Shown here piece after piece: positions 45,881-57,503 of a DNA stretch of 64,000 nucleotides. The translations under genes and the position numbers were made by a program. The notes beneath the pieces were generated by a model. The model was not told where the DNA came from, ran no database searches, and saw only the letters and a list, made by a program, of their open reading frames with translations. Numbering within the stretch: position 1 is the first letter of the stretch; every line of letters begins with the position of its first letter. The DNA is from Rhizobiaceae bacterium. GTDB taxonomy: Bacteria; Pseudomonadota; Alphaproteobacteria; Rhizobiales; Rhizobiaceae. The DNA is taken from positions 496,001-560,000 of the forward strand of contig JAEPOG010000003.1 in the NCBI GenBank assembly GCA_017643025.1. The letters run 5' to 3'.

Positions 45881-47227
45881 ATGTCGGCCGACCACAGGGC
45901 CGAATACGAGGCCTTCATTACCGAACACCCCGACGTTGAAGCTGTCGAGTTTCTGCTCGTCGATCCCAATGGCGTGATGCGCGGCAAGTGGGCGCCGGGG
46001 GACTCGCTCAAGAAGGCCTTCCAGGAAGGCGTCAACTTTCCGATGTCGCTTCACGGCCTCGACGTCTGGGGGCGCGAGGTCGGCGAGACGGGGCTGCATA
46101 TCGAGACCGGCGACAAGGACGGCTATTGCCGCGCCACGCGCGGCTCGCTTTCGATCGTGCCGTGGGCCAAGCGCAAGACGGCGCAGGTGCTACTGCAGAC
46201 ATTCACGCCAGACGGCGAGCCGTTCATGGCCGACCCGCGTCAGGTACTGAAGAAGAAGGTCGCCGAGATCAACGCCAAAGGCCTGTTCCCGGTCGTCGCT
46301 TTCGAGCTCGAGTTCTACCTGCTCGATCCCGACACCGACTGGGACGACGGCATGCCGGCGCCTGTCGGCGCCACCGCCGGCCCCGATCGCCTTCGGATGT
46401 ACGGCCTCGACGATCTGGCCGAGCACGCCGATCTCTTCGACATGATCCGTGACGCGGCTGCCGCGCAGGACCTGCCCATCGACACGATCATCAAGGAAGC
46501 CGCGCCCGGCCAGTTCGAGGTCAATCTGAAACACCGCTCGAACCCGCTGCGCGCCGCCGACGACGTCATCATGCTGAGGCGCATCGTGATCGGCTGTGCC
46601 CGCGCGCATGGGCTGACGGCGACCTTCATGGCCAAGCCGTTTCTCGAATATGCCGGCAACGGCATGCATGTGCACGCCTCGATGCTCGATGCGAAAGGCA
46701 AGAACATCTTCGCCGGACGGGATGGTCGCAAGAAACTGGAATCGGCGGTCGCCGGCCTGCTCAAGACCATGCCGGAATCGCTGCTTCTTTTCATCAATAC
46801 CTGGAACGGCTTTCGCCGTATCACGCCCGGCTCCTATGCGCCGACGCGCGCCGTGTGGGCGGAGAACAACCGCTCGGTGGCATTGCGCATTCCGGTGTCG
46901 ACGGAGGAGAACCGGCGCGTCGAGCATCGCATCGCGGGCGCCGATGCCAACCCGTATCTGGTAATGGCCGCGCTTCTGCAGGGCATGGTGGAGGGCATCG
47001 ACAGCGGGCTCGTGCCGCCGCCTCCGGTCGAAGGCAACGCCTATGACGAAGACGGGCTCTATCTGCCCGACGACATGGACGACGCGCTTCAGCTTGCGAC
47101 GAAAAGCACCTTCATCGACCGCGCTCTCGGACCGATGCTCGCCAAGGTCTACCGCGATCTCAAGCGCGCGGAGATACTGGCTTTCTGGGGCGAGATTACG
47201 CCGCTCGAGCGCACGACCTACCTGTAG
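45881..47227 (+). CDS. Second PuuA-like glutamine-synthetase family protein
   Basis: About 448 residues. N-terminal VEFLLVDPNGVMRGKWAPGD and catalytic VVAFELEFYLLDPDTD, EAAPGQFEVNLKHRSNPLRA, TFMAKPFLEYAGNGMHVHAS and FRRITPGSYAPTRAVWAENN mark the gamma-glutamyl-amine synthetase group. It is a second copy beside puuA at 36.7-38.2 kb, but diverged. It lies 118 bases before the PotF-type binding protein and on its strand, so it likely handles the polyamine brought in by that transporter. The start is uncertain: the frame is open far upstream, and ATG 45881 has no strong ribosome site. Confidence 0.85.
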   Translation: MSADHRAEYEAFITEHPDVEAVEFLLVDPNGVMRGKWAPGDSLKKAFQEGVNFPMSLHGLDVWGREVGETGLHIETGDKDGYCRATRGSLSIVPWAKRKTAQVLLQTFTPDGEPFMADPRQVLKKKVAEINAKGLFPVVAFELEFYLLDPDTDWDDGMPAPVGATAGPDRLRMYGLDDLAEHADLFDMIRDAAAAQDLPIDTIIKEAAPGQFEVNLKHRSNPLRAADDVIMLRRIVIGCARAHGLTATFMAKPFLEYAGNGMHVHASMLDAKGKNIFAGRDGRKKLESAVAGLLKTMPESLLLFINTWNGFRRITPGSYAPTRAVWAENNRSVALRIPVSTEENRRVEHRIAGADANPYLVMAALLQGMVEGIDSGLVPPPPVEGNAYDEDGLYLPDDMDDALQLATKSTFIDRALGPMLAKVYRDLKRAEILAFWGEITPLERTTYL

Positions 47228-47345
47228 GGAAAGGCAGGGCAGTTTTGCCTTGTCGCCCCGCTTGAAGGCCAATAGGCTGAAATTCAAACGCACCCGCCAG
47301 GGGACACCGGCGCGGGTCAGAACGAAGCTGACAGAGGAGAACAGG

Positions 47346-48443
47346 ATGCTACGGAGATCATTCCTTGTTTCGGGCGCTCTCGCAGCGGTCGCAGCCTTTA
47401 CCACCGCGGGACTGGCGCAAGACCGAGTGGTGAATGTCTACAACTGGTCGGACTATATCGATGAGTCCATCCTCGAGGAATTTACCGCTGAAACCGGCAT
47501 CAAGGTTGTCTACGACGTCTTCGACTCCAACGAGATTCTGGAGACCAAGCTGCTTGCCGGCAGCACGGGCTACGACGTCGTGGTGCCGACCGGAACGTTC
47601 CTTGCTCGCCAGATCCAGGCCGGTGTGTTCCAGAAGCTCGACAAGTCGAAGCTGCCGAATATCGATAACATGTGGGACGCGATCGAGCAGCGGACCGAAA
47701 AATACGATCCGGGCAACGAATATTCGATCAACTACATGTGGGGCACGACGGGGATCGGCTACAACGTCCGCAAGGTGCAGGACATTCTCGGCATCGAGAA
47801 GGTCGATTCCTGGGGCGTGATCTTCGACCCGGAGAAGATTTCCAAACTGGCGGAGTGCGGCGTGTTCATGCTCGATGCACCAGCGGAGATGATCCCGGCC
47901 GCGCTGAACTATCTTGGCCTCGACATCAACAGCACCGATCCGGACGAACTGGCGAAGGCCGAGGAACTGCTGCTGAGCATTCGGCCGCACGTCCGCAAGT
48001 TCCACTCGTCGGAATATATCAGCGCGCTCGCCAATGGCGACATCTGCATGGCCGTGGGCTGGTCGGGAGACGTGTTCCAGGCGCGTGACCGCGCAGCCGG
48101 CGCCGACCAGGGCATCGTCATCGACTATGCGATCCCGAAGGAAGGCGCGCAGATGTGGTTCGATCAGATGGCGATCCCGGCCGACGCCGCGCATGTGGAC
48201 GAAGCGCACGAGTTCCTGAACTACATCATGAAGCCTGAGGTCATCGCCAAGGCGTCGAACTATGTCTACTACGCCAACGGCAACAAGGCCTCGCAGGAGT
48301 TCCTGAACGACGACGTGATTGGCGACCCAGCGGTCTATCCCGACGAAGCGACGCTGGCCAATCTCTTCACCACGGTTCCGCCGGACCCGCGCACGCAGAG
48401 GCTCATGACGCGTCTCTGGACCGGGGTTGTGACCGGACAGTAG
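47346..48443 (+). CDS. Putrescine/spermidine ABC transporter, binding protein (PotF-type)
   Basis: 365 residues. A signal peptide is present (LRRSFLVSGALAAVAAFTTA, cut near LAQD). The mature part starts VVNVYNWSDYIDESILEEF, the typical start of PotD/PotF proteins, with GYDVVVPTGTFLARQIQAG and the ligand pocket YMWGTTGIGYNV. It binds putrescine or spermidine in the periplasm. ATG 47346 has GAGGAG 5-6 bases upstream. A strong hairpin (48457-48482) follows the stop, before the ATPase gene, which may raise the amount of binding protein over the membrane components. Confidence 0.9.
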   Translation: MLRRSFLVSGALAAVAAFTTAGLAQDRVVNVYNWSDYIDESILEEFTAETGIKVVYDVFDSNEILETKLLAGSTGYDVVVPTGTFLARQIQAGVFQKLDKSKLPNIDNMWDAIEQRTEKYDPGNEYSINYMWGTTGIGYNVRKVQDILGIEKVDSWGVIFDPEKISKLAECGVFMLDAPAEMIPAALNYLGLDINSTDPDELAKAEELLLSIRPHVRKFHSSEYISALANGDICMAVGWSGDVFQARDRAAGADQGIVIDYAIPKEGAQMWFDQMAIPADAAHVDEAHEFLNYIMKPEVIAKASNYVYYANGNKASQEFLNDDVIGDPAVYPDEATLANLFTTVPPDPRTQRLMTRLWTGVVTGQ

Positions 48444-48456
48444 GCGGCAGGGTTGC

Positions 48457-48482
48457 CCGCCCGCGCCTCGCTGCGCGGGCGG
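48457..48482 (+). promoter_or_regulatory. Intercistronic GC hairpin after the PotF-type gene
   Basis: CCGCCCGCGC and GCGCGGGCGG pair over ten bases around CTCGCT, 14 bases behind the binding-protein stop. It is not followed by a T run, so a partial terminator or RNA-stabilising processing site is more likely than full termination. Confidence 0.6.
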
Positions 48483-48507
48483 TTCCTCCGGGCGGGGCAC
48501 GAAACGC

Positions 48508-49650
48508 ATGAAATCGCTTGGCAGCATCCGCCGGAGCTTCGCGCCCTGGGCCGATCCCGATGCCGTCCCCTATATCCGCGTCGAGAATATCACCAAGAAG
48601 TTCGGCGATTTCGTCGCCGTAAACGATCTCTCGCTCGACATCTACGAGCGTGAGTTTTTTGCCCTGCTCGGTGCTTCGGGCTGCGGCAAGACAACGTTGC
48701 TCAGGATGCTGGCCGGTTTCGAGGAACCGACCTCGGGCCGCATCTTGCTCGACGGCCAGGATCTGAGTGGCATTCCGCCGTACCGGCGGCCGGTCAATAT
48801 GATGTTCCAGTCCTACGCGCTGTTCCCGCACATGACCGTGGAGGCCAATATCGCCTTCGGGCTGAAGCAGGACCGCATGCCGCGCGACCAGATCGCGGCT
48901 CGCGTCGGCGAGATGCTGAAGCTGGTCAAGCTGGAACAGTTTGCCCAGCGCAAGCCGCACCAGCTTTCCGGCGGCCAGCGCCAGCGGGTCGCGCTCGCTC
49001 GTTCGCTTGCCAAGCGCCCGAAGGTGCTGCTTCTCGACGAGCCGCTCGGCGCTCTCGACAAGAAGCTGCGCGAGGAGACGCAGTTCGAACTGACCGACCT
49101 GCAGCAGCAGCTCGGCCTCACCTTCGTCGTGGTCACCCACGACCAGGAAGAGGCGATGACGATGGCTGACCGCATCGCCATCCTCGACAAGGGCGAAGTG
49201 ATGCAGGTGGCGACGCCGGCCGAGGTCTATGAGGCACCGGCCTCGCGTTTCGTCGCCGAGTTCGTCGGCTCCATCAACATGTTCGAAGGCAGCCTGCAGA
49301 AGGACAAGGCTGGCAATACGCGCATCGCCCGCAGCGACGGCTCGATGATCTACACCGGGAGCGCCGACGATGTGCGCGCCGGAGATAATGTCTGGTACGC
49401 GATCAGGCCGGAGAAGATCGGCATTTCCTCGCGCCAGCCGGAAAATGGCATAGCCAACGCCCTCGCCGGAGAAGTTTACGACATCGCCTATCTCGGCGAC
49501 ATGACGATCTACCACGTGAAGCTGGACAGCGGGCAGGTCGTGAAAGCGGCGATGCTGAACAGCGCCCGCCTGTTTGAAGACCCGCTCACCTGGGACGACC
49601 GCGCCTGGATCACCTTCGCGCCGGATGCCGGCGTCGTCCTTACGCGTTGA
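48508..49650 (+). CDS. Putrescine ABC transporter, ATPase (PotG-type)
   Basis: 380 residues. Walker A GASGCGKTTLLRMLAGFEEP, signature LSGGQRQRVALARSLAKRP, Walker B VLLLDEPLGALDKKLR and the switch His in VVVTHDQEEAMTMADR are all present. A TOBE-type C-terminal domain follows from about 285. It drives polyamine import with the PotH/PotI-type permeases that follow after 10 and 12 bases. The N-terminal extension of about 20 residues is usual in PotG. Confidence 0.95.
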   Translation: MKSLGSIRRSFAPWADPDAVPYIRVENITKKFGDFVAVNDLSLDIYEREFFALLGASGCGKTTLLRMLAGFEEPTSGRILLDGQDLSGIPPYRRPVNMMFQSYALFPHMTVEANIAFGLKQDRMPRDQIAARVGEMLKLVKLEQFAQRKPHQLSGGQRQRVALARSLAKRPKVLLLDEPLGALDKKLREETQFELTDLQQQLGLTFVVVTHDQEEAMTMADRIAILDKGEVMQVATPAEVYEAPASRFVAEFVGSINMFEGSLQKDKAGNTRIARSDGSMIYTGSADDVRAGDNVWYAIRPEKIGISSRQPENGIANALAGEVYDIAYLGDMTIYHVKLDSGQVVKAAMLNSARLFEDPLTWDDRAWITFAPDAGVVLTR

Positions 49651-49660
49651 GCGCGCCGCG

Positions 49661-50623
49661 ATGAGCCGCCTCGTCTCAGCAGTAGCCAGCCGCCTCGTCA
49701 TTATCGTCCCCTATGTCTGGCTGCTATTCTTCTTCCTTGTTCCGTTCCTGATCGTCTTCAAGATATCGCTCTCGGACCTGGCGATTTCGATGCCGCCCTA
49801 CACGCCGGCGCTGGACGGCCTGCGCGACTTCTTCGCGCGGCTGGGCGAGTTCGACTTCGAGAACTTCAAGCTCTTGATGTGCGACTTGCTGGGTTACATT
49901 GGTGTCGGGGGAGGGCTCTGCGACAGCGGCTTCGCCGCCGATTTCTACAAACGGCCCTACCTGTCGGTAGCCTATATTTCGAGCCTGAAGATTGCCTTCG
50001 TTGCAACGATCCTGACCCTGCTCGTCGGCTATCCAATCGCTTATGGCATGGCGCGTGCGCCGCAATCCCTGCGCACGATGCTGCTCATGCTGGTCATTCT
50101 GCCCTTCTGGACCAGCTTCCTCATCCGCGTCTATGCGTGGATAGGCATCCTGAAGCCGGAAGGACTGCTCAACCAGTTCCTGTTCATGCTCGGCCTGATC
50201 GACGATCCGCTGATCATCATGAACACTAACACGGCAGTCTACATCGGTATCGTCTACTCCTACCTGCCGTTCATGGTGCTGCCGCTCTATGCGACACTGG
50301 AAAAGATGGACTATTCGCTGATCGAGGCGGCGCAGGATCTCGGCTGCCCGCCGCTCTCGGCGTTCTGGAAAATCACCTTCCCGCTGTCCCTGCCGGGCGT
50401 GGTGGCCGGCTGCCTGCTGGTCTTCATTCCCGCGGTGGGTGAGTTCGTCATTCCCGACCTGCTCGGAGGCTCGCGAACGCTGATGATCGGCAAGACGCTG
50501 TGGAGCGAGTTCTTCAACAACCGCGACTGGCCGCTGGCATCAGCGGTCGCGATCATCCTGCTCCTGATCCTCGTCGTGCCGATCATGTTCTTCCAGCGGG
50601 CACAGGCCCGCGCGCAGGCCTAA
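49661..50623 (+). CDS. Putrescine ABC transporter, permease (PotH-type)
   Basis: 320 residues with six membrane segments. The EAA loop that contacts the ATPase is EAAQDLGCPPLSAFWKITFP. The first helix is VIIVPYVWLLFFFLVPFLIV. ATG 49661 is chosen because it follows the ATPase stop by 10 bases; an earlier in-frame ATG at 49574 lies inside the ATPase gene. It forms the importer with the PotI-type gene after 12 bases. Confidence 0.95.
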   Translation: MSRLVSAVASRLVIIVPYVWLLFFFLVPFLIVFKISLSDLAISMPPYTPALDGLRDFFARLGEFDFENFKLLMCDLLGYIGVGGGLCDSGFAADFYKRPYLSVAYISSLKIAFVATILTLLVGYPIAYGMARAPQSLRTMLLMLVILPFWTSFLIRVYAWIGILKPEGLLNQFLFMLGLIDDPLIIMNTNTAVYIGIVYSYLPFMVLPLYATLEKMDYSLIEAAQDLGCPPLSAFWKITFPLSLPGVVAGCLLVFIPAVGEFVIPDLLGGSRTLMIGKTLWSEFFNNRDWPLASAVAIILLLILVVPIMFFQRAQARAQA

Positions 50624-50635
50624 GGGGAGCAGACG

Positions 50636-51460
50636 ATGGAAGGAAGGCTCAGCCGCTTCAACGTCGTTTCGCTGGTGGCGGGGTTTGCGTTCCTCTATCT
50701 GCCGATCCTGCTGCTGATCATCTACTCGTTCAACGAGTCGAGGCTGGTCACTGTGTGGGCCGGGTTTTCCACCAGATGGTATGTCGAACTCCTGTCGAAC
50801 CAGGGGTTGATCGACGCGGCCTGGGTGACGCTCCGCGTGGCGCTGATCTCGGCCAGCGTTGCCACCGTCCTCGGCACCCTGGCGGCGATAGCGCTCACCC
50901 GTTACACGCGTTTTCGCGGCCGTGTGCTCTTCACCGGCATGGTCTTTGCGCCGCTGGTCATGCCCGAAGTCATCACCGGCCTTTCGCTGCTGCTGCTCTT
51001 CGTCGCCGTCGGGCTCGACCGCGGCTTCCTCACCGTGACGCTCGCCCACATCACCTTCTCGATGTGCTTCGTCGCCGTGGTGGTTCAATCTCGGCTGCTC
51101 ACCTTCGACAGGTCGCTTGAGGAAGCGGCGATGGACCTCGGCGCCACGCCGGCACGCACCTTCTTTCAGGTAACGCTGCCCGTTATCCTGCCCGCCGTCG
51201 TGTCCGGCTGGATGCTGGCATTCACGCTGTCGCTCGACGATCTCGTCATTGCGAGCTTCACCTCCGGCCCCGGCGCCACGACGCTGCCGATGAAGATCTA
51301 CAGCCAGGTGCGATTGGGCGTGACGCCGGAGATCAACGCCGTCTGCACGATTCTGATTGCAATCGTTGCCAGCGGCGTGATTGCCGCGTCGTTGGTCAAC
51401 AAGCGGCGTGATGTGCAGCGGATGCGCGACGAACAGGCGGCGCGGCAGGCAGGCGGCTAG
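50636..51460 (+). CDS. Putrescine ABC transporter, permease (PotI-type)
   Basis: 274 residues with six membrane segments and an EAA loop EEAAMDLGATPARTFFQVTL. It is the second permease of the polyamine importer. Its final 20 residues are charged and cytoplasmic. It ends the operon puuA-like/potFGHI, and an AsmA gene converges 13 bases behind it, without a visible terminator. Confidence 0.94.
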   Translation: MEGRLSRFNVVSLVAGFAFLYLPILLLIIYSFNESRLVTVWAGFSTRWYVELLSNQGLIDAAWVTLRVALISASVATVLGTLAAIALTRYTRFRGRVLFTGMVFAPLVMPEVITGLSLLLLFVAVGLDRGFLTVTLAHITFSMCFVAVVVQSRLLTFDRSLEEAAMDLGATPARTFFQVTLPVILPAVVSGWMLAFTLSLDDLVIASFTSGPGATTLPMKIYSQVRLGVTPEINAVCTILIAIVASGVIAASLVNKRRDVQRMRDEQAARQAGG

Positions 51461-51473
51461 CGGGTGCTCGCAC

Positions 51474-53306
51474 CTATTCGAGCGACGGCGGTACCACAGG
51501 CGACACGAAGGGCGTATCCCAAGACCCGCCGATGAAGAAGAGCATCCGGTTGGGGTCTTGCGCTTCGCCGGACGCCTTTGCGGCGATGGTGCCCGACAGG
51601 GCTAGGCCACGCCCGGGAAGCGGAACAAGTCCGCTCAAAGTCACGAGACGGTCTACGGTCTCGACCTCGGCCTTTTCGAGCCGCGCGGTGCCGTTCAGTA
51701 TCTTTGCCTTGACGGACAGCCGGTTGAACGACACCGAACCGCCCGCGATGTCGTTGAGCGAAAAGAAGTCACCCTGGCTGGCGCGCTCGGCAAAGGTGGG
51801 CAGATCGACGCCCGCCATCGAGCCGGGGCCGAGATTCAGAGAGAAGTTGCCCTGCGCCGTGCGGATGATGCTCGGCCAGTCATTGCCGTCGCCCTTGAGT
51901 GACAACATCAGGTCGCCGCGCGCAATCGGCATCAGATGGCTGACCTGCATGGTCTTGGCGAGCGCTCCAAGATCGATGCCCACGCCGCGGAGCCGGACCT
52001 CGACCCTGTCGGCGGCTCCCGGATGATCGATGCGAAATCCGGCCTGCACGGTTCCTCCGAAGCCGCGCGCGTCCGAAATGTCGAACGCCGCGAGCCCGCC
52101 CTTGATCTGGGCCGTGGCGGCTACATCGGTGAAGCTCAGGCTACCGGCTGTGGCAGTGTTGGCGGAAAGCCTGAGGTCGAGCCCCATCTGTTCGCTGACG
52201 CGGCCGTCCATAGTCGAATACCGGCCCCACCGGTCAGGCGTCAGCGCCGAGAATGCGGATAGGAAGGACTGCAGGTTGATTGTGTCGAACGCCAGCGTTC
52301 CCGTGATGGCGGGCACCGCGCCACCCAGCGCGACCTCGAGGGTTCCGCGGCTCGGATTACCGTCAAGCGTGACGGTTGCCTCCGACAGGTTGAGCCGGCG
52401 CACGGAACCGCTGACGGACGCCTGTAACGACACAGCACCGACTGCCGCGCCCGGTGAAATCTCGTTCCCCGACCATTCGAGCATGCGGCGCAGCGACGGC
52501 GATGTGAGCGTGCCCTTGCCCTGAACGAAACCTTCCCTGCCGAGATTGGCTGTGCCTTCGTAAGTGAGGTTCAAAGGCGAGGACTTGAAGGTGATGGCCG
52601 TTGGCGCTGCCGCGCCAGCGAGAAGCATCATGGGCTGCTGGCTGCTGACCTCCACATTCACCAGTTCGCCGCGCCAGATGCCCGACAGGGAGGCTGATCC
52701 ACCTCGATTGAATGCCGGCCATTGCACGGTGCCGCTGATGCTGGAAAGCAACTCGCTCTCCGCCCCGGCGCGCCGGACGTTCAGTTTGCCTTCGACGACT
52801 TCGATCCCGGGCATTGCATCGGAGGGCAGTCGGGAAACGTCGGGCGCCGTCGGGTTGGCTTCAATCAGGCGCTGCGCGACCATCAGCGCCTCCGCGAAGC
52901 GGCCGCGCGCCGTGCGCCGCTGCGGCGCCGGAGGCAGACTGTCCGCGGCGACGGTCAATGACGGTCGAACGAGCCGCAATTGCGTGAAGACGATGTCGCC
53001 GCTGAGCGCGGAGAACGCCGCCAGCCCGGCATCGATCTGTTCGACCCGGGCGACCGGATCGCCACCGCCGCTGAAGTCGTGGAAGGCAACATCCGTGAGG
53101 TGGGCGGTCATGATCGGCCAGACGTCGAGGCTCGTTTCGGCCCCGAGCGTCACCCTGTAGCCGCTCCACTCAGTCAGCTCCTGAGCGATGCGATCCCGCA
53201 CGATCTGCGTTGAGGCGATGTAGGGGACTGCCGCAAGAAGTATCGCCGCGACCAGAACGATCGCGCCAATCCCCCAGACCAGCCTTCTTACCACCGGTCG
53301 CGGCAT
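51474..53306 (-). CDS. AsmA-family protein
   Basis: 610 residues. An N-terminal anchor (VRRLVWGIGAIVLVAAILLA) is followed by RIAQELTEWSGYRVTLGAET and WPIMTAHLTDVAFHDFSGGG, the conserved AsmA start. The long middle is beta-rich, and the C-terminal part (LARGDLMLSLKGDGNDW, NFSLNLGPGSMAGVDLPTFA, GTARLEKAEVETVDRLVTLS) carries the AsmA_2 domain. AsmA-like proteins are thought to form a hydrophobic bridge for lipids between inner and outer membrane. ATG 53306 has GAGG 5 bases before it. It is divergent from aacS. Confidence 0.88.
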   Translation of the reverse strand: MPRPVVRRLVWGIGAIVLVAAILLAAVPYIASTQIVRDRIAQELTEWSGYRVTLGAETSLDVWPIMTAHLTDVAFHDFSGGGDPVARVEQIDAGLAAFSALSGDIVFTQLRLVRPSLTVAADSLPPAPQRRTARGRFAEALMVAQRLIEANPTAPDVSRLPSDAMPGIEVVEGKLNVRRAGAESELLSSISGTVQWPAFNRGGSASLSGIWRGELVNVEVSSQQPMMLLAGAAAPTAITFKSSPLNLTYEGTANLGREGFVQGKGTLTSPSLRRMLEWSGNEISPGAAVGAVSLQASVSGSVRRLNLSEATVTLDGNPSRGTLEVALGGAVPAITGTLAFDTINLQSFLSAFSALTPDRWGRYSTMDGRVSEQMGLDLRLSANTATAGSLSFTDVAATAQIKGGLAAFDISDARGFGGTVQAGFRIDHPGAADRVEVRLRGVGIDLGALAKTMQVSHLMPIARGDLMLSLKGDGNDWPSIIRTAQGNFSLNLGPGSMAGVDLPTFAERASQGDFFSLNDIAGGSVSFNRLSVKAKILNGTARLEKAEVETVDRLVTLSGLVPLPGRGLALSGTIAAKASGEAQDPNRMLFFIGGSWDTPFVSPVVPPSLE

Positions 53307-53533
53307 ACCGCCTCACACCCGATGCCGGCGTTGCCGCCTCGGCATCCAAAGCCCATTCCTGACTAAACGACCGGTTACGCATTTCAAGCCTTTATGGCTT
53401 CGCGATGACGACAATTTGCCGGCGTCTGAGCGTGTGGGGACGGCCGCCCGTTCCGCCACCCATAGGTATTTCCAACCTATTGCCGCCTTCCCGGGGCCGA
53501 GTCATAAGCGAGCCGCAACAGAAGGATCGCGCG

Positions 53534-55492
<1,959 letters not shown>

Positions 55493-55665
55493 GGTTAACA
55501 AAGCGTAGCGCGGAAATTTACCTCGATTTCAGGAGTGGTACAGAAGCGTAAACTGCCGCCGGTCCCGGTAAGGAGTTGTTAACGGGCGCCGCCGATATTC
55601 GCGGGTGAGATTTGTGCGATTTCGACATTCGAACGAGCCGCTCTGACAGCCACTGAATTCCCCTT

Positions 55666-55690
55666 AAGGCGCCCTCCGGGCGCCTTTTTC
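55666..55690 (+). terminator. Rho-independent terminator downstream of aacS
   Basis: AGGCGCCC and GGGCGCCT form a perfect eight-base stem with loop TCC, followed by TTTTC. It lies 174 bases after the aacS stop, with no gene between, so the transcript has a long 3' region or ends as a separate small RNA. Confidence 0.75.
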
Positions 55691-55711
55691 TTTGCCGGAT
55701 GATCGTCGAGC

Positions 55712-57412
55712 TTACAGATTGGCTTCGCGGTCGCGCATGAGCGCGCCGGACAGCAGCACGACGGGCACGATTGCTGTCGCGATAATCGCCAGCGACGCCA
55801 TCGCTCCGTCCTCCACCGCGCCGCGCGAGGCGTCCTCGAACACCGAGGTGGCAAGCGTGTTGAAGCCGAACGGCCTAAGCAGGATGGTGGCTGACAGCTC
55901 TTTCATCGTGTCGACGAAGACGAACACGGCCGCCGTGAGCACGGCGGGCTTCAGCAGTGGCAGCATGACGCCGACGGCGCTGCGGGTCGGCGAACGGCCG
56001 AGGCTGCGCGCTGCCTCGTCAAGATGCGGCGGCAGCTTCTCGATGCCTCCGCGTAACGCACCTTCCGCCAGCGCCATGAAGCGGATTGAGCAGACGAGAA
56101 CGACAGCCGCAGCCGAGCCGGTGAAGATAAGCCCGGTCGAAACGCCAAGCAGGTCGCGCGCGAGTGCGTCGACGGTGTTGTCGATGCGCGCCAGTGCGAA
56201 CAGTAGCCCGAGACCGAGAACGGTTCCCGGCAGGGCGTAGCCGATCATCGCGAGTCGCGTCGCGATCGCCACGGGCCGCGAGCGGTCAAGCCGGGCCGCG
56301 TGGATCAGGAGCAGCGCGACGAAGACTGTGACGATTGCCGCCGCAGTCGCCACCATGATGCTGTTGACCAGGGCCTCAGCGAGATCCGGGTCTGTGAACT
56401 GATAGAGCCGGCGCGAGGCGTAGTCGCCGAAGATGTAAACCGGGATGCCGAAGCCGAGGCTGACCGGCAGCGCCGTCGCCAGCGTCGCAGCGGCGGCGCG
56501 CAGACCGCTCAGCCTGACGCGCGGAGGGTGGCTCTTGATCTGCGTTGCGCGCCCGACATGGAAGCGTTGACGGCGCCTTGCCCACTGCTCCATCAGCAGG
56601 ACGGCAAGCACGATCACGAGCATCATGACAGCGATCTGGGCCGCACCCTCCAGGCTGCTGCGGTTGAGCCATGTCGTATAGACCGAATAGGTGAGCGTCT
56701 GGACGCCGAGATACTTCGAGGCCCCGATGTCGTTCAGCGTTTCCATCAGCACCAGGGCAACGCCGGCGACGATGGCCGGCCGCGCAACCGGGAGTAGGAC
56801 TCTGCGCAGAACCTTGAGAGGCGCCGCTCCAAGCGTGCGCGCGACGTCGCCAATGTTGCGCCCCTGCATGATGAAGACGACGCGGCTGGTCAGGTACACA
56901 TAGGGATAGAGCACCATCGACAGCACGAGCGCTGCGCCTTCGGTCGAACGGATTTCGGGAAACCAGTAGTCGCGCGGCGTGACGAAGCCGAAAACGGAGC
57001 GGACGGCGCTCTGTACCGGCCCGGAAAAGTGCAGGAATTCTGCGAACGCGTATGCGGCCAGATAAGGCGGAACGGCAAGCGGCAGGACCAGCATCCAGGC
57101 GAGGGTGCGCCTGAACGGGAAATCATAGGCCACGACGATCCATGCACTGGTGACCCCGATCGATGCGCTGCCTGCGGCCACGAGCGCCAGCAGCCACAGA
57201 GTGGTTGCGGTAGACCTGGGAATGACGTGCTGAATGAGATGCGGCCAGTCGGAACCGTCGCCGGACAGCGCAATCGCCAGGACAACGGCGATCGGCAGAA
57301 GTGCTATTGCCGCCGCGAGAAGTGCGGGCACGACAGCGCCGTAGTGCCGCACGCGCTTCACTGCGTTGCGCGAAGCGGGCGGCTGATAGTCAGATGGCGC
57401 GAACGTGGTCAT
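55712..57412 (-). CDS. fbpB: Iron(III) ABC transporter permease FbpB
   Basis: About 566 residues with twelve membrane segments, the fused double-permease form. Two EAA loops are visible: DVARTLGAAPLKVLRRVLLP in the first half and EAARSLGRSPTRSAVGVMLP in the second. Together with FbpA it imports ferric iron. The start is not certain: ATG 57412 has a GAAGG directly adjacent, and upstream ATG 57439 and GTG 57451 are also in frame. A perfect 13-base hairpin separates it from fbpA. The ATPase FbpC is absent from the window. Confidence 0.9.
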   Translation of the reverse strand: MTTFAPSDYQPPASRNAVKRVRHYGAVVPALLAAAIALLPIAVVLAIALSGDGSDWPHLIQHVIPRSTATTLWLLALVAAGSASIGVTSAWIVVAYDFPFRRTLAWMLVLPLAVPPYLAAYAFAEFLHFSGPVQSAVRSVFGFVTPRDYWFPEIRSTEGAALVLSMVLYPYVYLTSRVVFIMQGRNIGDVARTLGAAPLKVLRRVLLPVARPAIVAGVALVLMETLNDIGASKYLGVQTLTYSVYTTWLNRSSLEGAAQIAVMMLVIVLAVLLMEQWARRRQRFHVGRATQIKSHPPRVRLSGLRAAAATLATALPVSLGFGIPVYIFGDYASRRLYQFTDPDLAEALVNSIMVATAAAIVTVFVALLLIHAARLDRSRPVAIATRLAMIGYALPGTVLGLGLLFALARIDNTVDALARDLLGVSTGLIFTGSAAAVVLVCSIRFMALAEGALRGGIEKLPPHLDEAARSLGRSPTRSAVGVMLPLLKPAVLTAAVFVFVDTMKELSATILLRPFGFNTLATSVFEDASRGAVEDGAMASLAIIATAIVPVVLLSGALMRDREANL

Positions 57413-57451
57413 CCTTCGGCTTAGGGTCTGCCGCCGCATCCCGCAACGCAC

Positions 57452-57480
57452 AGAGGGCCGGATCGGTGATCCGGCCCTCT
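57452..57480 (-). promoter_or_regulatory. Perfect 13-base hairpin between fbpA and fbpB
   Basis: AGAGGGCCGGATC and GATCCGGCCCTCT pair fully around a three-base loop. It follows the fbpA stop by 23 bases and ends just before the fbpB start area. No T run follows on the minus strand, so it is more likely an RNA-stabilising or attenuating intercistronic element than a terminator. Confidence 0.65.
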
Positions 57481-57503
57481 ATTGTCACAGTAGGCGTGCG
57501 AAC

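Noticed and set aside
55666..55690. Second anti-Shine-Dalgarno RNA behind aacS
   Set aside because: The loop is only TCC and there is a single hairpin; it is a plain terminator.
57452..57480. True terminator between fbpA and fbpB
   Set aside because: No T run on the minus strand, and fbpB has no separate promoter that I can see.
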